Assembly: GCA_029959615.1 (NCBI GenBank)
Contig: JASCOD010000001.1
Coordinates: 682,001-746,000, forward strand
Source: Flavobacteriaceae bacterium PS02338
Lineage (GTDB): Bacteria > Bacteroidota > Bacteroidia > Sphingobacteriales > Sphingobacteriaceae
Direction of reading: 5' to 3'
DNA length: 64,000 bases
Position numbers and translations under genes: made by a program. Shown here one piece after another: positions 7,445 to 15,404 of the stretch. Within the stretch, counting starts at the first letter, position 1; the number at the start of each line of letters is the position of its first letter. The notes below the pieces were generated by a model that saw only the letters and a list, made by a program, of their open reading frames with translations, had not been told where the DNA came from and did no database searches.

Positions 7445-8584
7445 CTAAGCCAAAATATCCCTACTGATTACCAGTTTTTGTATCTCTGAAGTGCCTTCAT
7501 AAATCTGGGTGATTTTAGCATCCCGCATTAGTCTTTCTACGTGGTATTCTTTCACAAAACCATAACCACCATGAATTTGTACGGCTTCTACTGTCACTTC
7601 CATGGCTACTTTACTGGCAAACAATTTAGCCATAGAACCAGCTAAAGTATAAGACAAACCTTGGTCTTTTAGCCAGGCAGCCTTATAAACCAGTAACCTA
7701 GCCGCTTCAATTTGCGTAGCCATATCTGCTAATTTAAAGGCAATGGCCTGATGATCTGCAATTGCTTTTCCGAAAGCCTTACGTTCTTTGGCATAAGCTA
7801 AGGCCAACTCATAAGCGCCAGCCGCAATACCCAAAGCCTGCGCCGCAATGCCGATACGTCCGCCTTCTAAAGTTTTCATCGCAAACTTAAACCCAAAACC
7901 ATCTTCCCCAATGCGATTTTCTTTTGGTACTTTCACATCATTGAACATCAAAGAGTGGGTATCAGACCCCCTAATGCCCAGTTTATTTTCTTTAGGGCCA
8001 ATAGTAAAGCCAGGAGTTCCTTTTTCTACAATAAATGCGTTGATTCCTTTATGTTTTAATTCCTTATGCGTTTGTGCAATCACCAAATAGGTGCTGGCCG
8101 TACTTCCATTGGTAATCCAGTTTTTGGTGCCATTAAGAAGGTAGTGATCTCCTTTATCTTCTGCGGTAGTTTGTTGTGATGTCGCATCTGAACCGGCTTC
8201 TGGCTCAGAAAGACAGAAAGCGCCAATTTTCTCTCCAGAGGCCAAAGGTTTAAGGTATTTTTCCTTTTGCTCTTCTGTTCCGTATTTTTCTAAGCCATAG
8301 CAAACCAAAGAATTGTTTACCGATACCACTACAGAAGCAGAAGCGTCTACTTTAGACAGTTCCTCCATTACCAAAGTGTAGGATACGGTATCCATGCCGC
8401 CTCCATTGTATTTCGGATCTACCATCATTCCCAAAAAGCCGAGTTCGCCCATGCTCTTTACTTGTTCAGCAGGAAACTTCTGGTGCTCGTCTCTTTCTAT
8501 TACTCCGGGTTTTAATTCATTTTGGGCAAAATCCCTAGCAGCTTGCTTAATCATTTGCTGCTCTTCGCTTAGTTCAAAATGCAT
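7445..8584 (-). CDS. Acyl-CoA dehydrogenase (short/branched chain type)
   Basis: A flavoenzyme that oxidises acyl-CoA to trans-2-enoyl-CoA in fatty-acid or branched-chain amino-acid breakdown. The ATG at 8584 gives 379 residues starting MHFELSEEQQMIKQ, the normal length and start; an upstream TTG would add ten atypical residues. Visible features are the FAD/substrate loop CLSEPEAGSDA, the middle beta domain with GTKNWITNG, the C-terminal helical domain with YAKERKAFGKAI and QIHGGYGF, and the catalytic-base motif IYEGTSEIQ with Glu about residue 363. The FAD is expected to be reoxidised by an electron-transfer flavoprotein. Chain-length preference cannot be read from sequence alone. Confidence 0.92.
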   Translation of the reverse strand: MHFELSEEQQMIKQAARDFAQNELKPGVIERDEHQKFPAEQVKSMGELGFLGMMVDPKYNGGGMDTVSYTLVMEELSKVDASASVVVSVNNSLVCYGLEKYGTEEQKEKYLKPLASGEKIGAFCLSEPEAGSDATSQQTTAEDKGDHYLLNGTKNWITNGSTASTYLVIAQTHKELKHKGINAFIVEKGTPGFTIGPKENKLGIRGSDTHSLMFNDVKVPKENRIGEDGFGFKFAMKTLEGGRIGIAAQALGIAAGAYELALAYAKERKAFGKAIADHQAIAFKLADMATQIEAARLLVYKAAWLKDQGLSYTLAGSMAKLFASKVAMEVTVEAVQIHGGYGFVKEYHVERLMRDAKITQIYEGTSEIQKLVISRDILA

Positions 8585-8727
8585 AATGCTAAAAGGTATA
8601 TTGGTTATCTTCAAAGGTATTATTATTTTAAATAATACTATGCAAACATAACAAATTTATAGCAAAGAAAATTCTCTACATTGATTGAAGTGTAGCTGCT
8701 ATGCAAAGCTTGTGTTAATTAAACCCG

Positions 8728-8745
8728 TCCCGATAGCTATCGGGA
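8728..8745. repeat. Perfect 18-bp palindrome, TCCCGATA family
   Basis: TCCCGATAGCTATCGGGA is fully self-complementary. A sister copy with the same TCCCGATA/TATCGGGA arms lies at 19690-19707 in another intergenic region, so this is a dispersed element and not a local operator. Confidence 0.75.
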
Positions 8746-8775
8746 GAAGTGGTAATCCTTTTTGTTTATTCCTTG

Positions 8776-8871
8776 TCATCCTGAATGCTAGTGAAGGATC
8801 TGTAAGTTAAGCTATTAAGAAACAGATTTACTGCGTAGCTGCTTCGCGTTCCTCGGAATGACAGGTATAAA
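8776..8871. repeat. REP-like imperfect inverted repeat
   Basis: The element starts TTGTCATCCTGA and ends TCGGAATGACAG. The ends pair at 9 of 12 positions, and an internal GGATCTG lies near the start. The ends resemble those of the other extragenic elements in this window (GTCATGCTGAA, CGCAATGACG). It probably belongs to the same family of non-coding repeats. Confidence 0.5.
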
Positions 8872-8972
8872 TTAAACAAAAAGATAGAAGTGAAAGTTGG
8901 ACTGAAGATGCCACAATGCACCAACAAACATTTTCTAGTGAAAACGAAGCATCTTGAAAAGAGAAGTAAATA

Positions 8973-9323
8973 CTACTTTAACAACCTGTTATTATCGTCT
9001 GGGAAAACCAATATGGGTTCGTACTTTTTAGCCTCTTCGATAGGCAAAGAACCGTAAGATATAATGATCAGGATATCGCCAATTTGAACTCTTCTGGCCG
9101 CGGCTCCATTTAAACATATAGCTCCCGAACCTCTCTCCCCTTTAATGACATAAGTCTCAAAGCGCTCGCCGTTGTTGTTGTTCACAATCTGCACCTTCTC
9201 ATTAGCAATAATGTTAGCTGCATCCATCAAATCTTCATCAATGGTAATGCTACCTACATAATTCAACTCGGCCTGGGTTACCCTTACACGGTGTATTTTC
9301 GATTTTAGAATCTCGATAATCAT
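8973..9323 (-). CDS. panD: Aspartate 1-decarboxylase
   Basis: Makes beta-alanine from L-aspartate for pantothenate and coenzyme A synthesis in the cytoplasm. The 116-residue proenzyme has the expected start [20 protein letters not shown] with the essential Lys9, and the self-processing site VGSIT. Cleavage between Gly24 and Ser25 creates the pyruvoyl cofactor. It also has the conserved [12 protein letters not shown] stretch near residues 73-84. panC lies upstream on the same strand, 182 bp away, so the two pathway genes are grouped and may be co-transcribed. Confidence 0.95.
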   Translation of the reverse strand: MIIEILKSKIHRVRVTQAELNYVGSITIDEDLMDAANIIANEKVQIVNNNNGERFETYVIKGERGSGAICLNGAAARRVQIGDILIIISYGSLPIEEAKKYEPILVFPDDNNRLLK

Positions 9324-9505
9324 ACTGCAAAGTTAGAAATAAGTTTTACAGTTTACATTAAACGGTTTTCAGTTTAAAGTCACATTTAAACCACCTGAGG
9401 TACCTGCGCATTTTAAATCTAAGGTTTTATTAGGTGCCTAAGGTGGTAAAAAACGGATAATAGTCAATGGTTCTAAATCCAATCTATTAACTATTTGACC
9501 AATCT

Positions 9506-10390
9506 TTAATTAATAATCACGTTATCGATTAACCGAGTTTCACCAACTTTAGCCGCAACCAAAGCAACGGTATTTTGATGTGTTTTCTCTGTGATAGGTA
9601 GTAGCGTATCGCCATCTACAATGGTCAAATAATCTAATTCTACGCCAATTATGCTTGTTACAATTGCTTTTGCTTCTGCTAGCAGCTCAGCTATAGATTT
9701 TCCGGCGTAATTTTCTTCGATAAAGAACAGTGCCTTACTTAACACTAAAGAGTGCGCCCTGTCGGCTTCACTAAGATGGATATTTCTAGAGCTCATGGCC
9801 AAACCATCTTCTTCCCTTATGATAGGACAGGTTACAATTTGAACGTCGAGATTTAGTGCAGTTACCATGTTTTTAATCATCAACACTTGCTGAAAATCCT
9901 TCTGCCCAAAGAAAGCTAAATCTGGTTTCACGGCATCAAAAAGCTTAAAAACAATTTGTGTCACACCCTGATAATGTCCTTTTCTGAACTCGCCTTCTAA
10001 CAAAAACTCGGCACTTCCTAAAGCTATATGCCAATTTTCTGCCGCAGGGTATGTTGGATACATTTCCTTCACGGTAGGCATAAAAACAAAATTGCATCCC
10101 GCTTCGGTCAACATTTTGATATCATGCGCTAAGGGGCGAGGATATTTCTCCAAATCTTTAGGGTCGGTAAACTGTGTTGGATTCACAAAAATACTGCAAA
10201 CCACGATATCTGCTTTTTTTTGCGCCTCTGCAATTAACGAAAGGTGTCCATTGTGCAAAGCACCCATAGTAGGCACTAATGCTATTTTCAATCCTTTTGC
10301 TTTTAAAGGCTTAAGCGAGCTTTCGAGTTCGGCAACGGTTGCTATAACTTCCAATATCTTGTCTTGTTTTGAGCCTGCTAAATTGTACAT
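9506..10390 (-). CDS. panC: Pantothenate synthetase
   Basis: Condenses pantoate and beta-alanine with ATP to form pantothenate, using the product of the neighbouring panD. Signature motifs are VPTMGALHNGHLSLI (HIGH-like nucleotide site), FVNPTQF, FGQKDFQQV and the KMSKS-like AMSSRN. The length of 294 is slightly above the usual 280 because of about 12 extra N-terminal residues. The ATG at 10390 is the only good start before the conserved core. It is divergent from the glycogen-synthase-like gene across a 106-bp gap. Confidence 0.95.
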   Translation of the reverse strand: MYNLAGSKQDKILEVIATVAELESSLKPLKAKGLKIALVPTMGALHNGHLSLIAEAQKKADIVVCSIFVNPTQFTDPKDLEKYPRPLAHDIKMLTEAGCNFVFMPTVKEMYPTYPAAENWHIALGSAEFLLEGEFRKGHYQGVTQIVFKLFDAVKPDLAFFGQKDFQQVLMIKNMVTALNLDVQIVTCPIIREEDGLAMSSRNIHLSEADRAHSLVLSKALFFIEENYAGKSIAELLAEAKAIVTSIIGVELDYLTIVDGDTLLPITEKTHQNTVALVAAKVGETRLIDNVIIN

Positions 10391-10425
10391 TTCTGTCCTA
10401 CTTACAAAGCCCTAGTAGCAAGATA

Positions 10426-10456
10426 TTGATAAATATTAATATTTTCCGTACCTTTG
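10426..10456 (+). promoter_or_regulatory. Bacteroidota-type promoter for the glycogen-synthase-like gene
   Basis: A TACCTTTG box (10449-10456, matching TAnnTTTG) is preceded by TTG at 10426 with a 20-nt spacer, close to the -33/-7 pattern of the main sigma factor in Bacteroidota. It lies about 40 bp before the ATG. Confidence 0.6.
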
Positions 10457-10496
10457 CCCCTTGATAATCTTTAAATTAACAGTAATTTAATAATAT

Positions 10497-11327
10497 ATGG
10501 AGATGGCAAAAACGAAGCTACTGATTATTACCCATGAGATGTCGCCTTTCCTCGAACTCACTAAAATTTCCGAAATTACCCGTCAATTACCACAGGCAAT
10601 GCAAGAAAAAGGATTCGAAATCCGCATCTTGATGCCTAAGTTTGGCAACATTAATGAAAGAAGGAATAGGTTGCACGAGGTAATCCGATTATCGGGGATG
10701 AATATCATCATTGATGACAATGACAACCCTTTAATCATCAAAGTGGCGTCTATACCAGCAGCTCGTATGCAAGTGTATTTCTTGGACAACGAAGATTATT
10801 TTCACAGAAAATACGTGTTTAGGGATAAAGAAAACAAGTTCTATGCAGATAATGATGAAAGAACAATATTTTTCTGCAAAGGTGCTTTGGAAACAGTTAA
10901 AAAACTAGGCTGGTCGCCTGATGTAGTACATTGTCATGGCTGGATGACTGCTTTAGTTCCTGCTTATATCAAAACTACTTACAAAAACGACCCAACTTTC
11001 AAAAATTCAAAGGTGGTGTATTCTGTTTATGAAAACTGCTTTGGCGAAAAGCTAAATGCTGATTTCCATAAAAAAGCAATCATGAACCACATGACTGCCG
11101 ATGACACCAAGGCCTTTGCTGATGCTGATTGTAACAGTCTACATATTGGTGCTATAACTCACTCTGATGCAGTGGTTTTTGCTGATGAGAAGGTAGACGA
11201 CGCTGTGTTAAAATTTGTTAAAGATTCTAATAAGCCGACTTTAGCCTTTAATTTAACCGAAAATTACGACAACTTCTATTCTTTTTATGAAGAAGTTACT
11301 AGTGATGAGTTGGTTTCTATAGCATAA
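10497..11327 (+). CDS. Glycogen/starch synthase-like protein, N-terminal GT5 domain only
   Basis: 276 residues that align with the N-terminal Rossmann domain of glycogen synthase: LLIITHEMSPFLE at the start, LMPKFGNIN, VHCHGWMTALVPAYIKTTY and an ITHSDAV-like segment. Full enzymes are about 470-530 residues and carry a second Rossmann domain that binds ADP-glucose; it is absent here. The usual KxGGL loop near the N-terminus is replaced by LTKISEI. Catalysis is therefore doubtful, and a regulatory or binding role is possible. Start is at 10497 or, equally good, Met3 at 10503. The DUF4270 gene follows 21 bp later and glmS after that, so the group may be co-regulated. Confidence 0.8.
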   Translation: MEMAKTKLLIITHEMSPFLELTKISEITRQLPQAMQEKGFEIRILMPKFGNINERRNRLHEVIRLSGMNIIIDDNDNPLIIKVASIPAARMQVYFLDNEDYFHRKYVFRDKENKFYADNDERTIFFCKGALETVKKLGWSPDVVHCHGWMTALVPAYIKTTYKNDPTFKNSKVVYSVYENCFGEKLNADFHKKAIMNHMTADDTKAFADADCNSLHIGAITHSDAVVFADEKVDDAVLKFVKDSNKPTLAFNLTENYDNFYSFYEEVTSDELVSIA

Positions 11328-11348
11328 TAAAAGCTTATTAATTATAAT

Positions 11349-12809
11349 ATGAGATTTTTAAAATTAGACTTATTAACCCTGTTGATAAGTCTTTTTCTTT
11401 TCGCCTCTTGTGAGCGCACTTCTACTATTGGTCTTGAAGTTGATCCAACGAGTGCCATACAGGGAAGCCTGATTGATACGGCAACAATTTCTTCTAGAAC
11501 AGTAAAAGATAATGACATTTCTACGAGTGCCTTAACGAGATATCCTTTTGGCTATATCAAAGATCCAGAATTGGGTGAAACCTCTTCTAGCTTGGCTTTA
11601 TCGGTAAACATCCCTAGTGAATCTTACGATTTTGGAACCAATGCGGTTTTAGACTCTGCAGTTTTAGTTTTAAACTTCGCCGGCGAATTTTATGGCGACA
11701 GTACTGCGACTTATAATATCGATGTTCATCAGCTTACCAATAATTTAGCTAAAGAGAATTCGTACTTAAGCAGCAATACGTATGCCTATCAAAATACGCT
11801 ATTGGCTAATTATACGGGTAAAGTTTTCCCTACTACACCTTTCAAGGTAACAGATGTACTTACAGGAGCAAAGGATACCTTAATGACGGTTACCCCTCAA
11901 CTTCGTTTGAAGCTTAACAATACCTTTGTTACTGATCATATTGTAGCGCCCTCACCTGCAGTGCCCAATCTATTGAAATACAACTCGTATTTTCAAGCTG
12001 CATTTAAAGGTCTACATGTTCAAATTAGGCCCACTACCCAAGCTGCAATGGGGAATGGAGGTTTAATGTTTTTCAATTTTGCGAGTACAACACCTACTAC
12101 CTCAACTTCTGGATTGGTATTATACTATAGAAAGCAGAATGCAACAACAACTACGGCAACAGATACTGTTTCTGTGAACTTCCCGGTTTCAACTAGCTCA
12201 AGTCCAGTAGCAGCAAGCGTAAGCCACACTTATTCTACCAAGGTGAACGAGCAAATCAATCCTGCTCCAGCAGACGTGAATAAACAATTTGAAAAAACTT
12301 ATTTACAACCTTTAGGTGGCTTAAGAACAAAGCTTGCTTTCCCTTACTTAAAGAAGCTGAAAGCCGAAGTAGGTAAAATGATCGTCAACAAGGCAGAGCT
12401 TATTATTGATTTAAGCAGCGGAACCGATGTTGCTCCTTTTAAAGCAGCTCCTCGTTTAGCTTTATATAAATTTGACATCGCAGGACAAAGAAGCAACCTA
12501 CCTGATAATGATGTTGGCGATGGCTATACCTATGCCGGAGATCCTAGAGCAAACTCAGCTTCTTTTGGTGGATATTTCGACTCGACTAAGAAGCGTTATG
12601 TTTTTGCGGTAACCGCCTATATCCAAGATTTGTTAGATGGAAAAACAGAAGATTATGGTACTTACTTATCGGTAACACCTTCTTCAGCTTTTCAATATTC
12701 TTCTCCTTTCAACGTAGCATCTCGTGCAGTAATCGGCAGTTTCAAGAGGATACCTGCAGCCGGAGATAACGTTTTGAAACTCAATATTTACTACACAAAA
12801 GTAAATTAA
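11349..12809 (+). CDS. DUF4270 lipoprotein
   Basis: A 486-residue exported protein with a lipoprotein signal (LFLFASC, Cys21) followed by ERTSTIGLEVDP. The long beta-rich body, with strands such as DSAVLVLNFAGEFYGD, a conserved KTYLQPLGGLRTKLAFPYLK segment and a RAVIGSF segment near the end, is typical of the DUF4270 family. That family occurs in Bacteroidota, and its function is unknown. It lies directly behind the glycogen-synthase-like gene and before glmS. Surface or periplasmic location is likely. Confidence 0.85.
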   Translation: MRFLKLDLLTLLISLFLFASCERTSTIGLEVDPTSAIQGSLIDTATISSRTVKDNDISTSALTRYPFGYIKDPELGETSSSLALSVNIPSESYDFGTNAVLDSAVLVLNFAGEFYGDSTATYNIDVHQLTNNLAKENSYLSSNTYAYQNTLLANYTGKVFPTTPFKVTDVLTGAKDTLMTVTPQLRLKLNNTFVTDHIVAPSPAVPNLLKYNSYFQAAFKGLHVQIRPTTQAAMGNGGLMFFNFASTTPTTSTSGLVLYYRKQNATTTTATDTVSVNFPVSTSSSPVAASVSHTYSTKVNEQINPAPADVNKQFEKTYLQPLGGLRTKLAFPYLKKLKAEVGKMIVNKAELIIDLSSGTDVAPFKAAPRLALYKFDIAGQRSNLPDNDVGDGYTYAGDPRANSASFGGYFDSTKKRYVFAVTAYIQDLLDGKTEDYGTYLSVTPSSAFQYSSPFNVASRAVIGSFKRIPAAGDNVLKLNIYYTKVN

Positions 12810-12834
12810 TAAAATTTTCACGCAAAGGTTTGAT

Positions 12835-12876
12835 TAAATCGCCCTAAAGAAATACTTTAGGGCGATTTATTTTTTT
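12835..12876 (+). terminator. Strong intrinsic terminator before glmS
   Basis: A perfect 15-bp stem (12835-12849 and 12855-12869) with a 5-nt AAATA loop is followed by a run of T (12870-12876). It ends the panC-divergent transcript behind the DUF4270 gene only 15 bp before the glmS ATG, so glmS must depend on read-through or a promoter overlapping this element. Confidence 0.85.
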
Positions 12877-12891
12877 AACCCCCAAAAATTT

Positions 12892-14730
12892 ATGTGTGGA
12901 ATTGTAGGCTACATAGGCTTTAGAGAAGCGTGGCCAATTGTTTTAAAAGGTCTAAAAAGACTAGAATATAGAGGTTATGACAGCGCCGGAATTGCGTTGA
13001 TTGATAACGAAAATTTAAACATTTATAAGAAGGCAGGAAAGGTAAAAGAGCTCGAAGATTTTTCTGAAGGAAAAAACCTTTCTGGCACAATAGGCATGGG
13101 ACACACCCGCTGGGCCACACACGGGGCTCCTTCTGACAGAAATTCGCACCCTCATACTTCCCAAAAAGGAAACCTTAGCATCATCCATAACGGCATCATT
13201 GAAAACTATGCAACCCTAAAAGAAGAGTTGATTTCGAGAGGTCATGAATTTAACAGTGACACCGATACAGAAGTATTGATTCACCTGATCGAAGACATCT
13301 ATCAAAACAACAATATCGACTTGACCGAGGCTGTTCGTTTGGCACTAAATGAGGTGACTGGAGCTTACGCTATCGTGATTATGGACGAAGAAAATCCAAA
13401 CCAGCTAATTGCCGCAAGAAAAGGCAGTCCGATGGTAATTGGCGTTGGCCAAGGAGAATACTTCATCGCTTCTGATGCAACGCCTATTGTAGAGTACACT
13501 AAAAATGTAATCTACTTAAATGACAACGAAATTGCTTTCTTAAAACGCGATGAGCTAGAAATAAAACGCTTAGACAACGTAGTTCAAACTCCATACATCC
13601 AGGAATTAGAACTTAAGCTTGAAATGCTTGAAAAAGGTGGCTACGAGCATTTCATGCTAAAAGAAATTTACGAGCAGCCTAGATCTATCCGTGATTGTAT
13701 GAGAGGCCGTATTTATCCAGAAGAAGGAAAGGTACAGCTAGGCGGGATCAAGGAGTTTGCAGACAAGCTTAAAAATATAGACAGAATTATTATTGTTGCT
13801 TGTGGTACCTCATGGCATGCTGGCTTGGTTGGCGAATACCTTATAGAGGAATATGCACGCATCCCTGTTGAGGTAGAATACGCATCTGAGTTCAGGTACA
13901 GAAATCCGATCATTACAGAAAAAGACGTTGTTATTGCTATCTCGCAATCTGGAGAAACTGCAGATACCATGGCTGCCATTGAAATGGCAAAAGAAAAAGG
14001 GGCAACCATTTTCGGTATTTGTAATGTTGTAGGCGCTTCAATTCCTCGTATTACCCACGCAGGGGTTTATACACATGCTGGACCAGAAATAGGTGTAGCC
14101 TCTACTAAAGCTTTTACAGCGCAAGTAACCGTGCTTACTTTAATGGCGTTTTACATGGCGCAACAAAAAGGCACTATAACCAACTCCAAATTAACGGAAC
14201 TACTTACCGAGTTAGATTGTATTCCTGATAAGATCCAAGCAGCGTTACAATCTAATGAGATTATCAAAGAGGTTTCCAGCAAAATTAAAGACGCAAGCAA
14301 TTGTTTGTTTTTAGGAAGAGGAAGCGGTTTCCCTGTGGCATTAGAAGGCGCTTTAAAACTGAAAGAGATTTCTTACATCCATGCAGAAGGATATCCAGCA
14401 GCAGAAATGAAACACGGTCCTATTGCTTTAATAGATGAGGAGATGCCTGTAGTATTTATTGCAACTAAAAACTCGTCTTACGAAAAAGTGATCAGCAATA
14501 TCCAGGAAGTAAAAGCGAGAAAAGGACAAGTAATTGCTATTGTTACTGAGGGTGATACAGAGGTTAAAAAAATGGCTGACTATTGTATCGAAATTCCGGA
14601 CGCTAGCGAAGCATTTTTGCCGCTACTAGCTACAATTCCGCTACAGTTGCTATCTTATCATATTGCGGTAATGAGAGGCTGTAATGTGGATCAACCAAGA
14701 AACTTGGCGAAATCTGTTACGGTAGAGTAA
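12892..14730 (+). CDS. glmS: Glutamine-fructose-6-phosphate aminotransferase (isomerizing)
   Basis: Makes glucosamine-6-phosphate from fructose-6-phosphate and glutamine, the first step to UDP-GlcNAc for cell wall and LPS. The 612-residue protein begins MCGIVGYIG, with Cys2 as the N-terminal nucleophile of the class II glutaminase domain (about 1-220, with GHTRWATHG and HNGIIENY). Two SIS sugar-isomerase domains follow (about 290-420 with ACGTSWHAG and SQSGETADT, and 460-600 with GRGSGFPVALEGALKLKE). The C-terminus DQPRNLAKSVTVE is canonical. No glmS ribozyme is seen upstream; only a terminator fits in the 82-bp gap. Confidence 0.97.
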   Translation: MCGIVGYIGFREAWPIVLKGLKRLEYRGYDSAGIALIDNENLNIYKKAGKVKELEDFSEGKNLSGTIGMGHTRWATHGAPSDRNSHPHTSQKGNLSIIHNGIIENYATLKEELISRGHEFNSDTDTEVLIHLIEDIYQNNNIDLTEAVRLALNEVTGAYAIVIMDEENPNQLIAARKGSPMVIGVGQGEYFIASDATPIVEYTKNVIYLNDNEIAFLKRDELEIKRLDNVVQTPYIQELELKLEMLEKGGYEHFMLKEIYEQPRSIRDCMRGRIYPEEGKVQLGGIKEFADKLKNIDRIIIVACGTSWHAGLVGEYLIEEYARIPVEVEYASEFRYRNPIITEKDVVIAISQSGETADTMAAIEMAKEKGATIFGICNVVGASIPRITHAGVYTHAGPEIGVASTKAFTAQVTVLTLMAFYMAQQKGTITNSKLTELLTELDCIPDKIQAALQSNEIIKEVSSKIKDASNCLFLGRGSGFPVALEGALKLKEISYIHAEGYPAAEMKHGPIALIDEEMPVVFIATKNSSYEKVISNIQEVKARKGQVIAIVTEGDTEVKKMADYCIEIPDASEAFLPLLATIPLQLLSYHIAVMRGCNVDQPRNLAKSVTVE

Positions 14731-14740
14731 AATTTTACGG

Positions 14741-14812
14741 TAAAGCTGATGCTGAAATAAATTCAGCATGAGGGGCGATCATCTTTCGTCACCCTGAATT
14801 TATTTCAGGGTC
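14741..14812. repeat. Two-hairpin dispersed extragenic element, copy A
   Basis: Hairpin 1 is ATGCTGAA / TTCAGCAT (14749-14769), and hairpin 2 is ACCCTGAA / TTCAGGGT (14791-14811). They are joined by a spacer ending in CGTC. The same composite, in inverted orientation, lies at about 55658-55728. Sharing of both hairpins, their order and part of the spacer indicates a mobile REP/BIME-like family. Confidence 0.7.
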
Positions 14813-14867
14813 AGTAATACATGAAAATCCTACAATAACAATCGGCCAAACTATTAATACCGTCCTC

Positions 14868-14897
14868 TTTAAGATTGCTTCGTGCCTCGCAATGACG
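14868..14897. repeat. Single arm related to the repeat inside the SGNH gene
   Basis: TTTAAGATTGCTTC then three different bases then CCTCGCAATGACG matches 38685-38714 at 27 of 30 positions. Only one arm is present here. Confidence 0.6.
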
Positions 14898-14904
14898 AAA
14901 AGCA

Positions 14905-14940
14905 TAAAAGCCCCGAACAGGCAACTGTTCGGGGCTTTTA
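14905..14940. terminator. Bidirectional terminator between glmS and ssb
   Basis: A perfect 16-bp stem (14905-14920 and 14925-14940, core AGCCCCGAACAG) with a GCAA tetraloop is flanked by A-rich sequence on one side and T-rich on the other. It lies 24 bp beyond the ssb stop and probably ends transcripts from both sides. Confidence 0.85.
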
Positions 14941-14963
14941 TTTGGTTTAGGTTAGTTTGATTT

Positions 14964-15392
14964 TTAAAATGGCAAATCTCCAGATTCATCTATTGATGTA
15001 GAGAAATCATCTTCAATTTTATTACTTGGCAATGCGCCATTAGATGGCGTAGGCTCAAAATCACTTTTTCTGCCTAACATTGTGAAATTTTCCGCCACTA
15101 CTTCTGTAACGTATTTTTTCACTTTCTCTTTATCTTCGAAAGAGCGTGTTCTCAATTTACCTTCTATGTAAACCAATTTGCCTTTCTGAAGATACTTAGA
15201 AGCTACTTCCGCTAAGCCTCTCCACAAAACAATGTTATGCCACTCTGTTTGTTCTACACGTTTTCCGTCTTTGTTAAATGTCTCTGATGTGGCTAAAGGA
15301 AAACTAGCTACGGTAACTCCACCTTCTAAATGCCTAACTTCGGGGTCCTTTCCTAGGTGGCCCACTAAGATTACTTTGTTAATACCTGACAT
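14964..15392 (-). CDS. ssb: Single-stranded DNA-binding protein
   Basis: 142 residues with an N-terminal OB fold (MSGINKVILVGHLGKDPEVR, then VASFPLATSE, WHNIVLWRGLAEVASKYLQKG and VYIEGKLRTRSF). A flexible Ser/Asn-rich linker leads to the acidic tip ESGDLPF, which recruits replication and repair proteins. It coats single-stranded DNA during replication, recombination and repair. It lies 12 bp downstream of mutY on the same strand, so the two repair and replication genes form a likely operon. Confidence 0.95.
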   Translation of the reverse strand: MSGINKVILVGHLGKDPEVRHLEGGVTVASFPLATSETFNKDGKRVEQTEWHNIVLWRGLAEVASKYLQKGKLVYIEGKLRTRSFEDKEKVKKYVTEVVAENFTMLGRKSDFEPTPSNGALPSNKIEDDFSTSIDESGDLPF

Positions 15393-15404
15393 AAATATAT
15401 TTGA

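Larger units (their letters stand above)
8585..8972. other. Gene-free region with palindromic repeats
   Basis: No coding frame is credible in these 388 bases. They contain a perfect 18-bp palindrome (8728-8745) and an imperfect REP-like inverted repeat (about 8776-8871). The remainder is AT-rich leader of the acyl-CoA dehydrogenase gene and sequence downstream of panD. Confidence 0.6.

Noticed and set aside
12810..12891. glmS ribozyme
   Set aside because: The gap is 82 bp and mostly filled by a terminator hairpin; no ribozyme core is visible, and the ribozyme is typical of Firmicutes.
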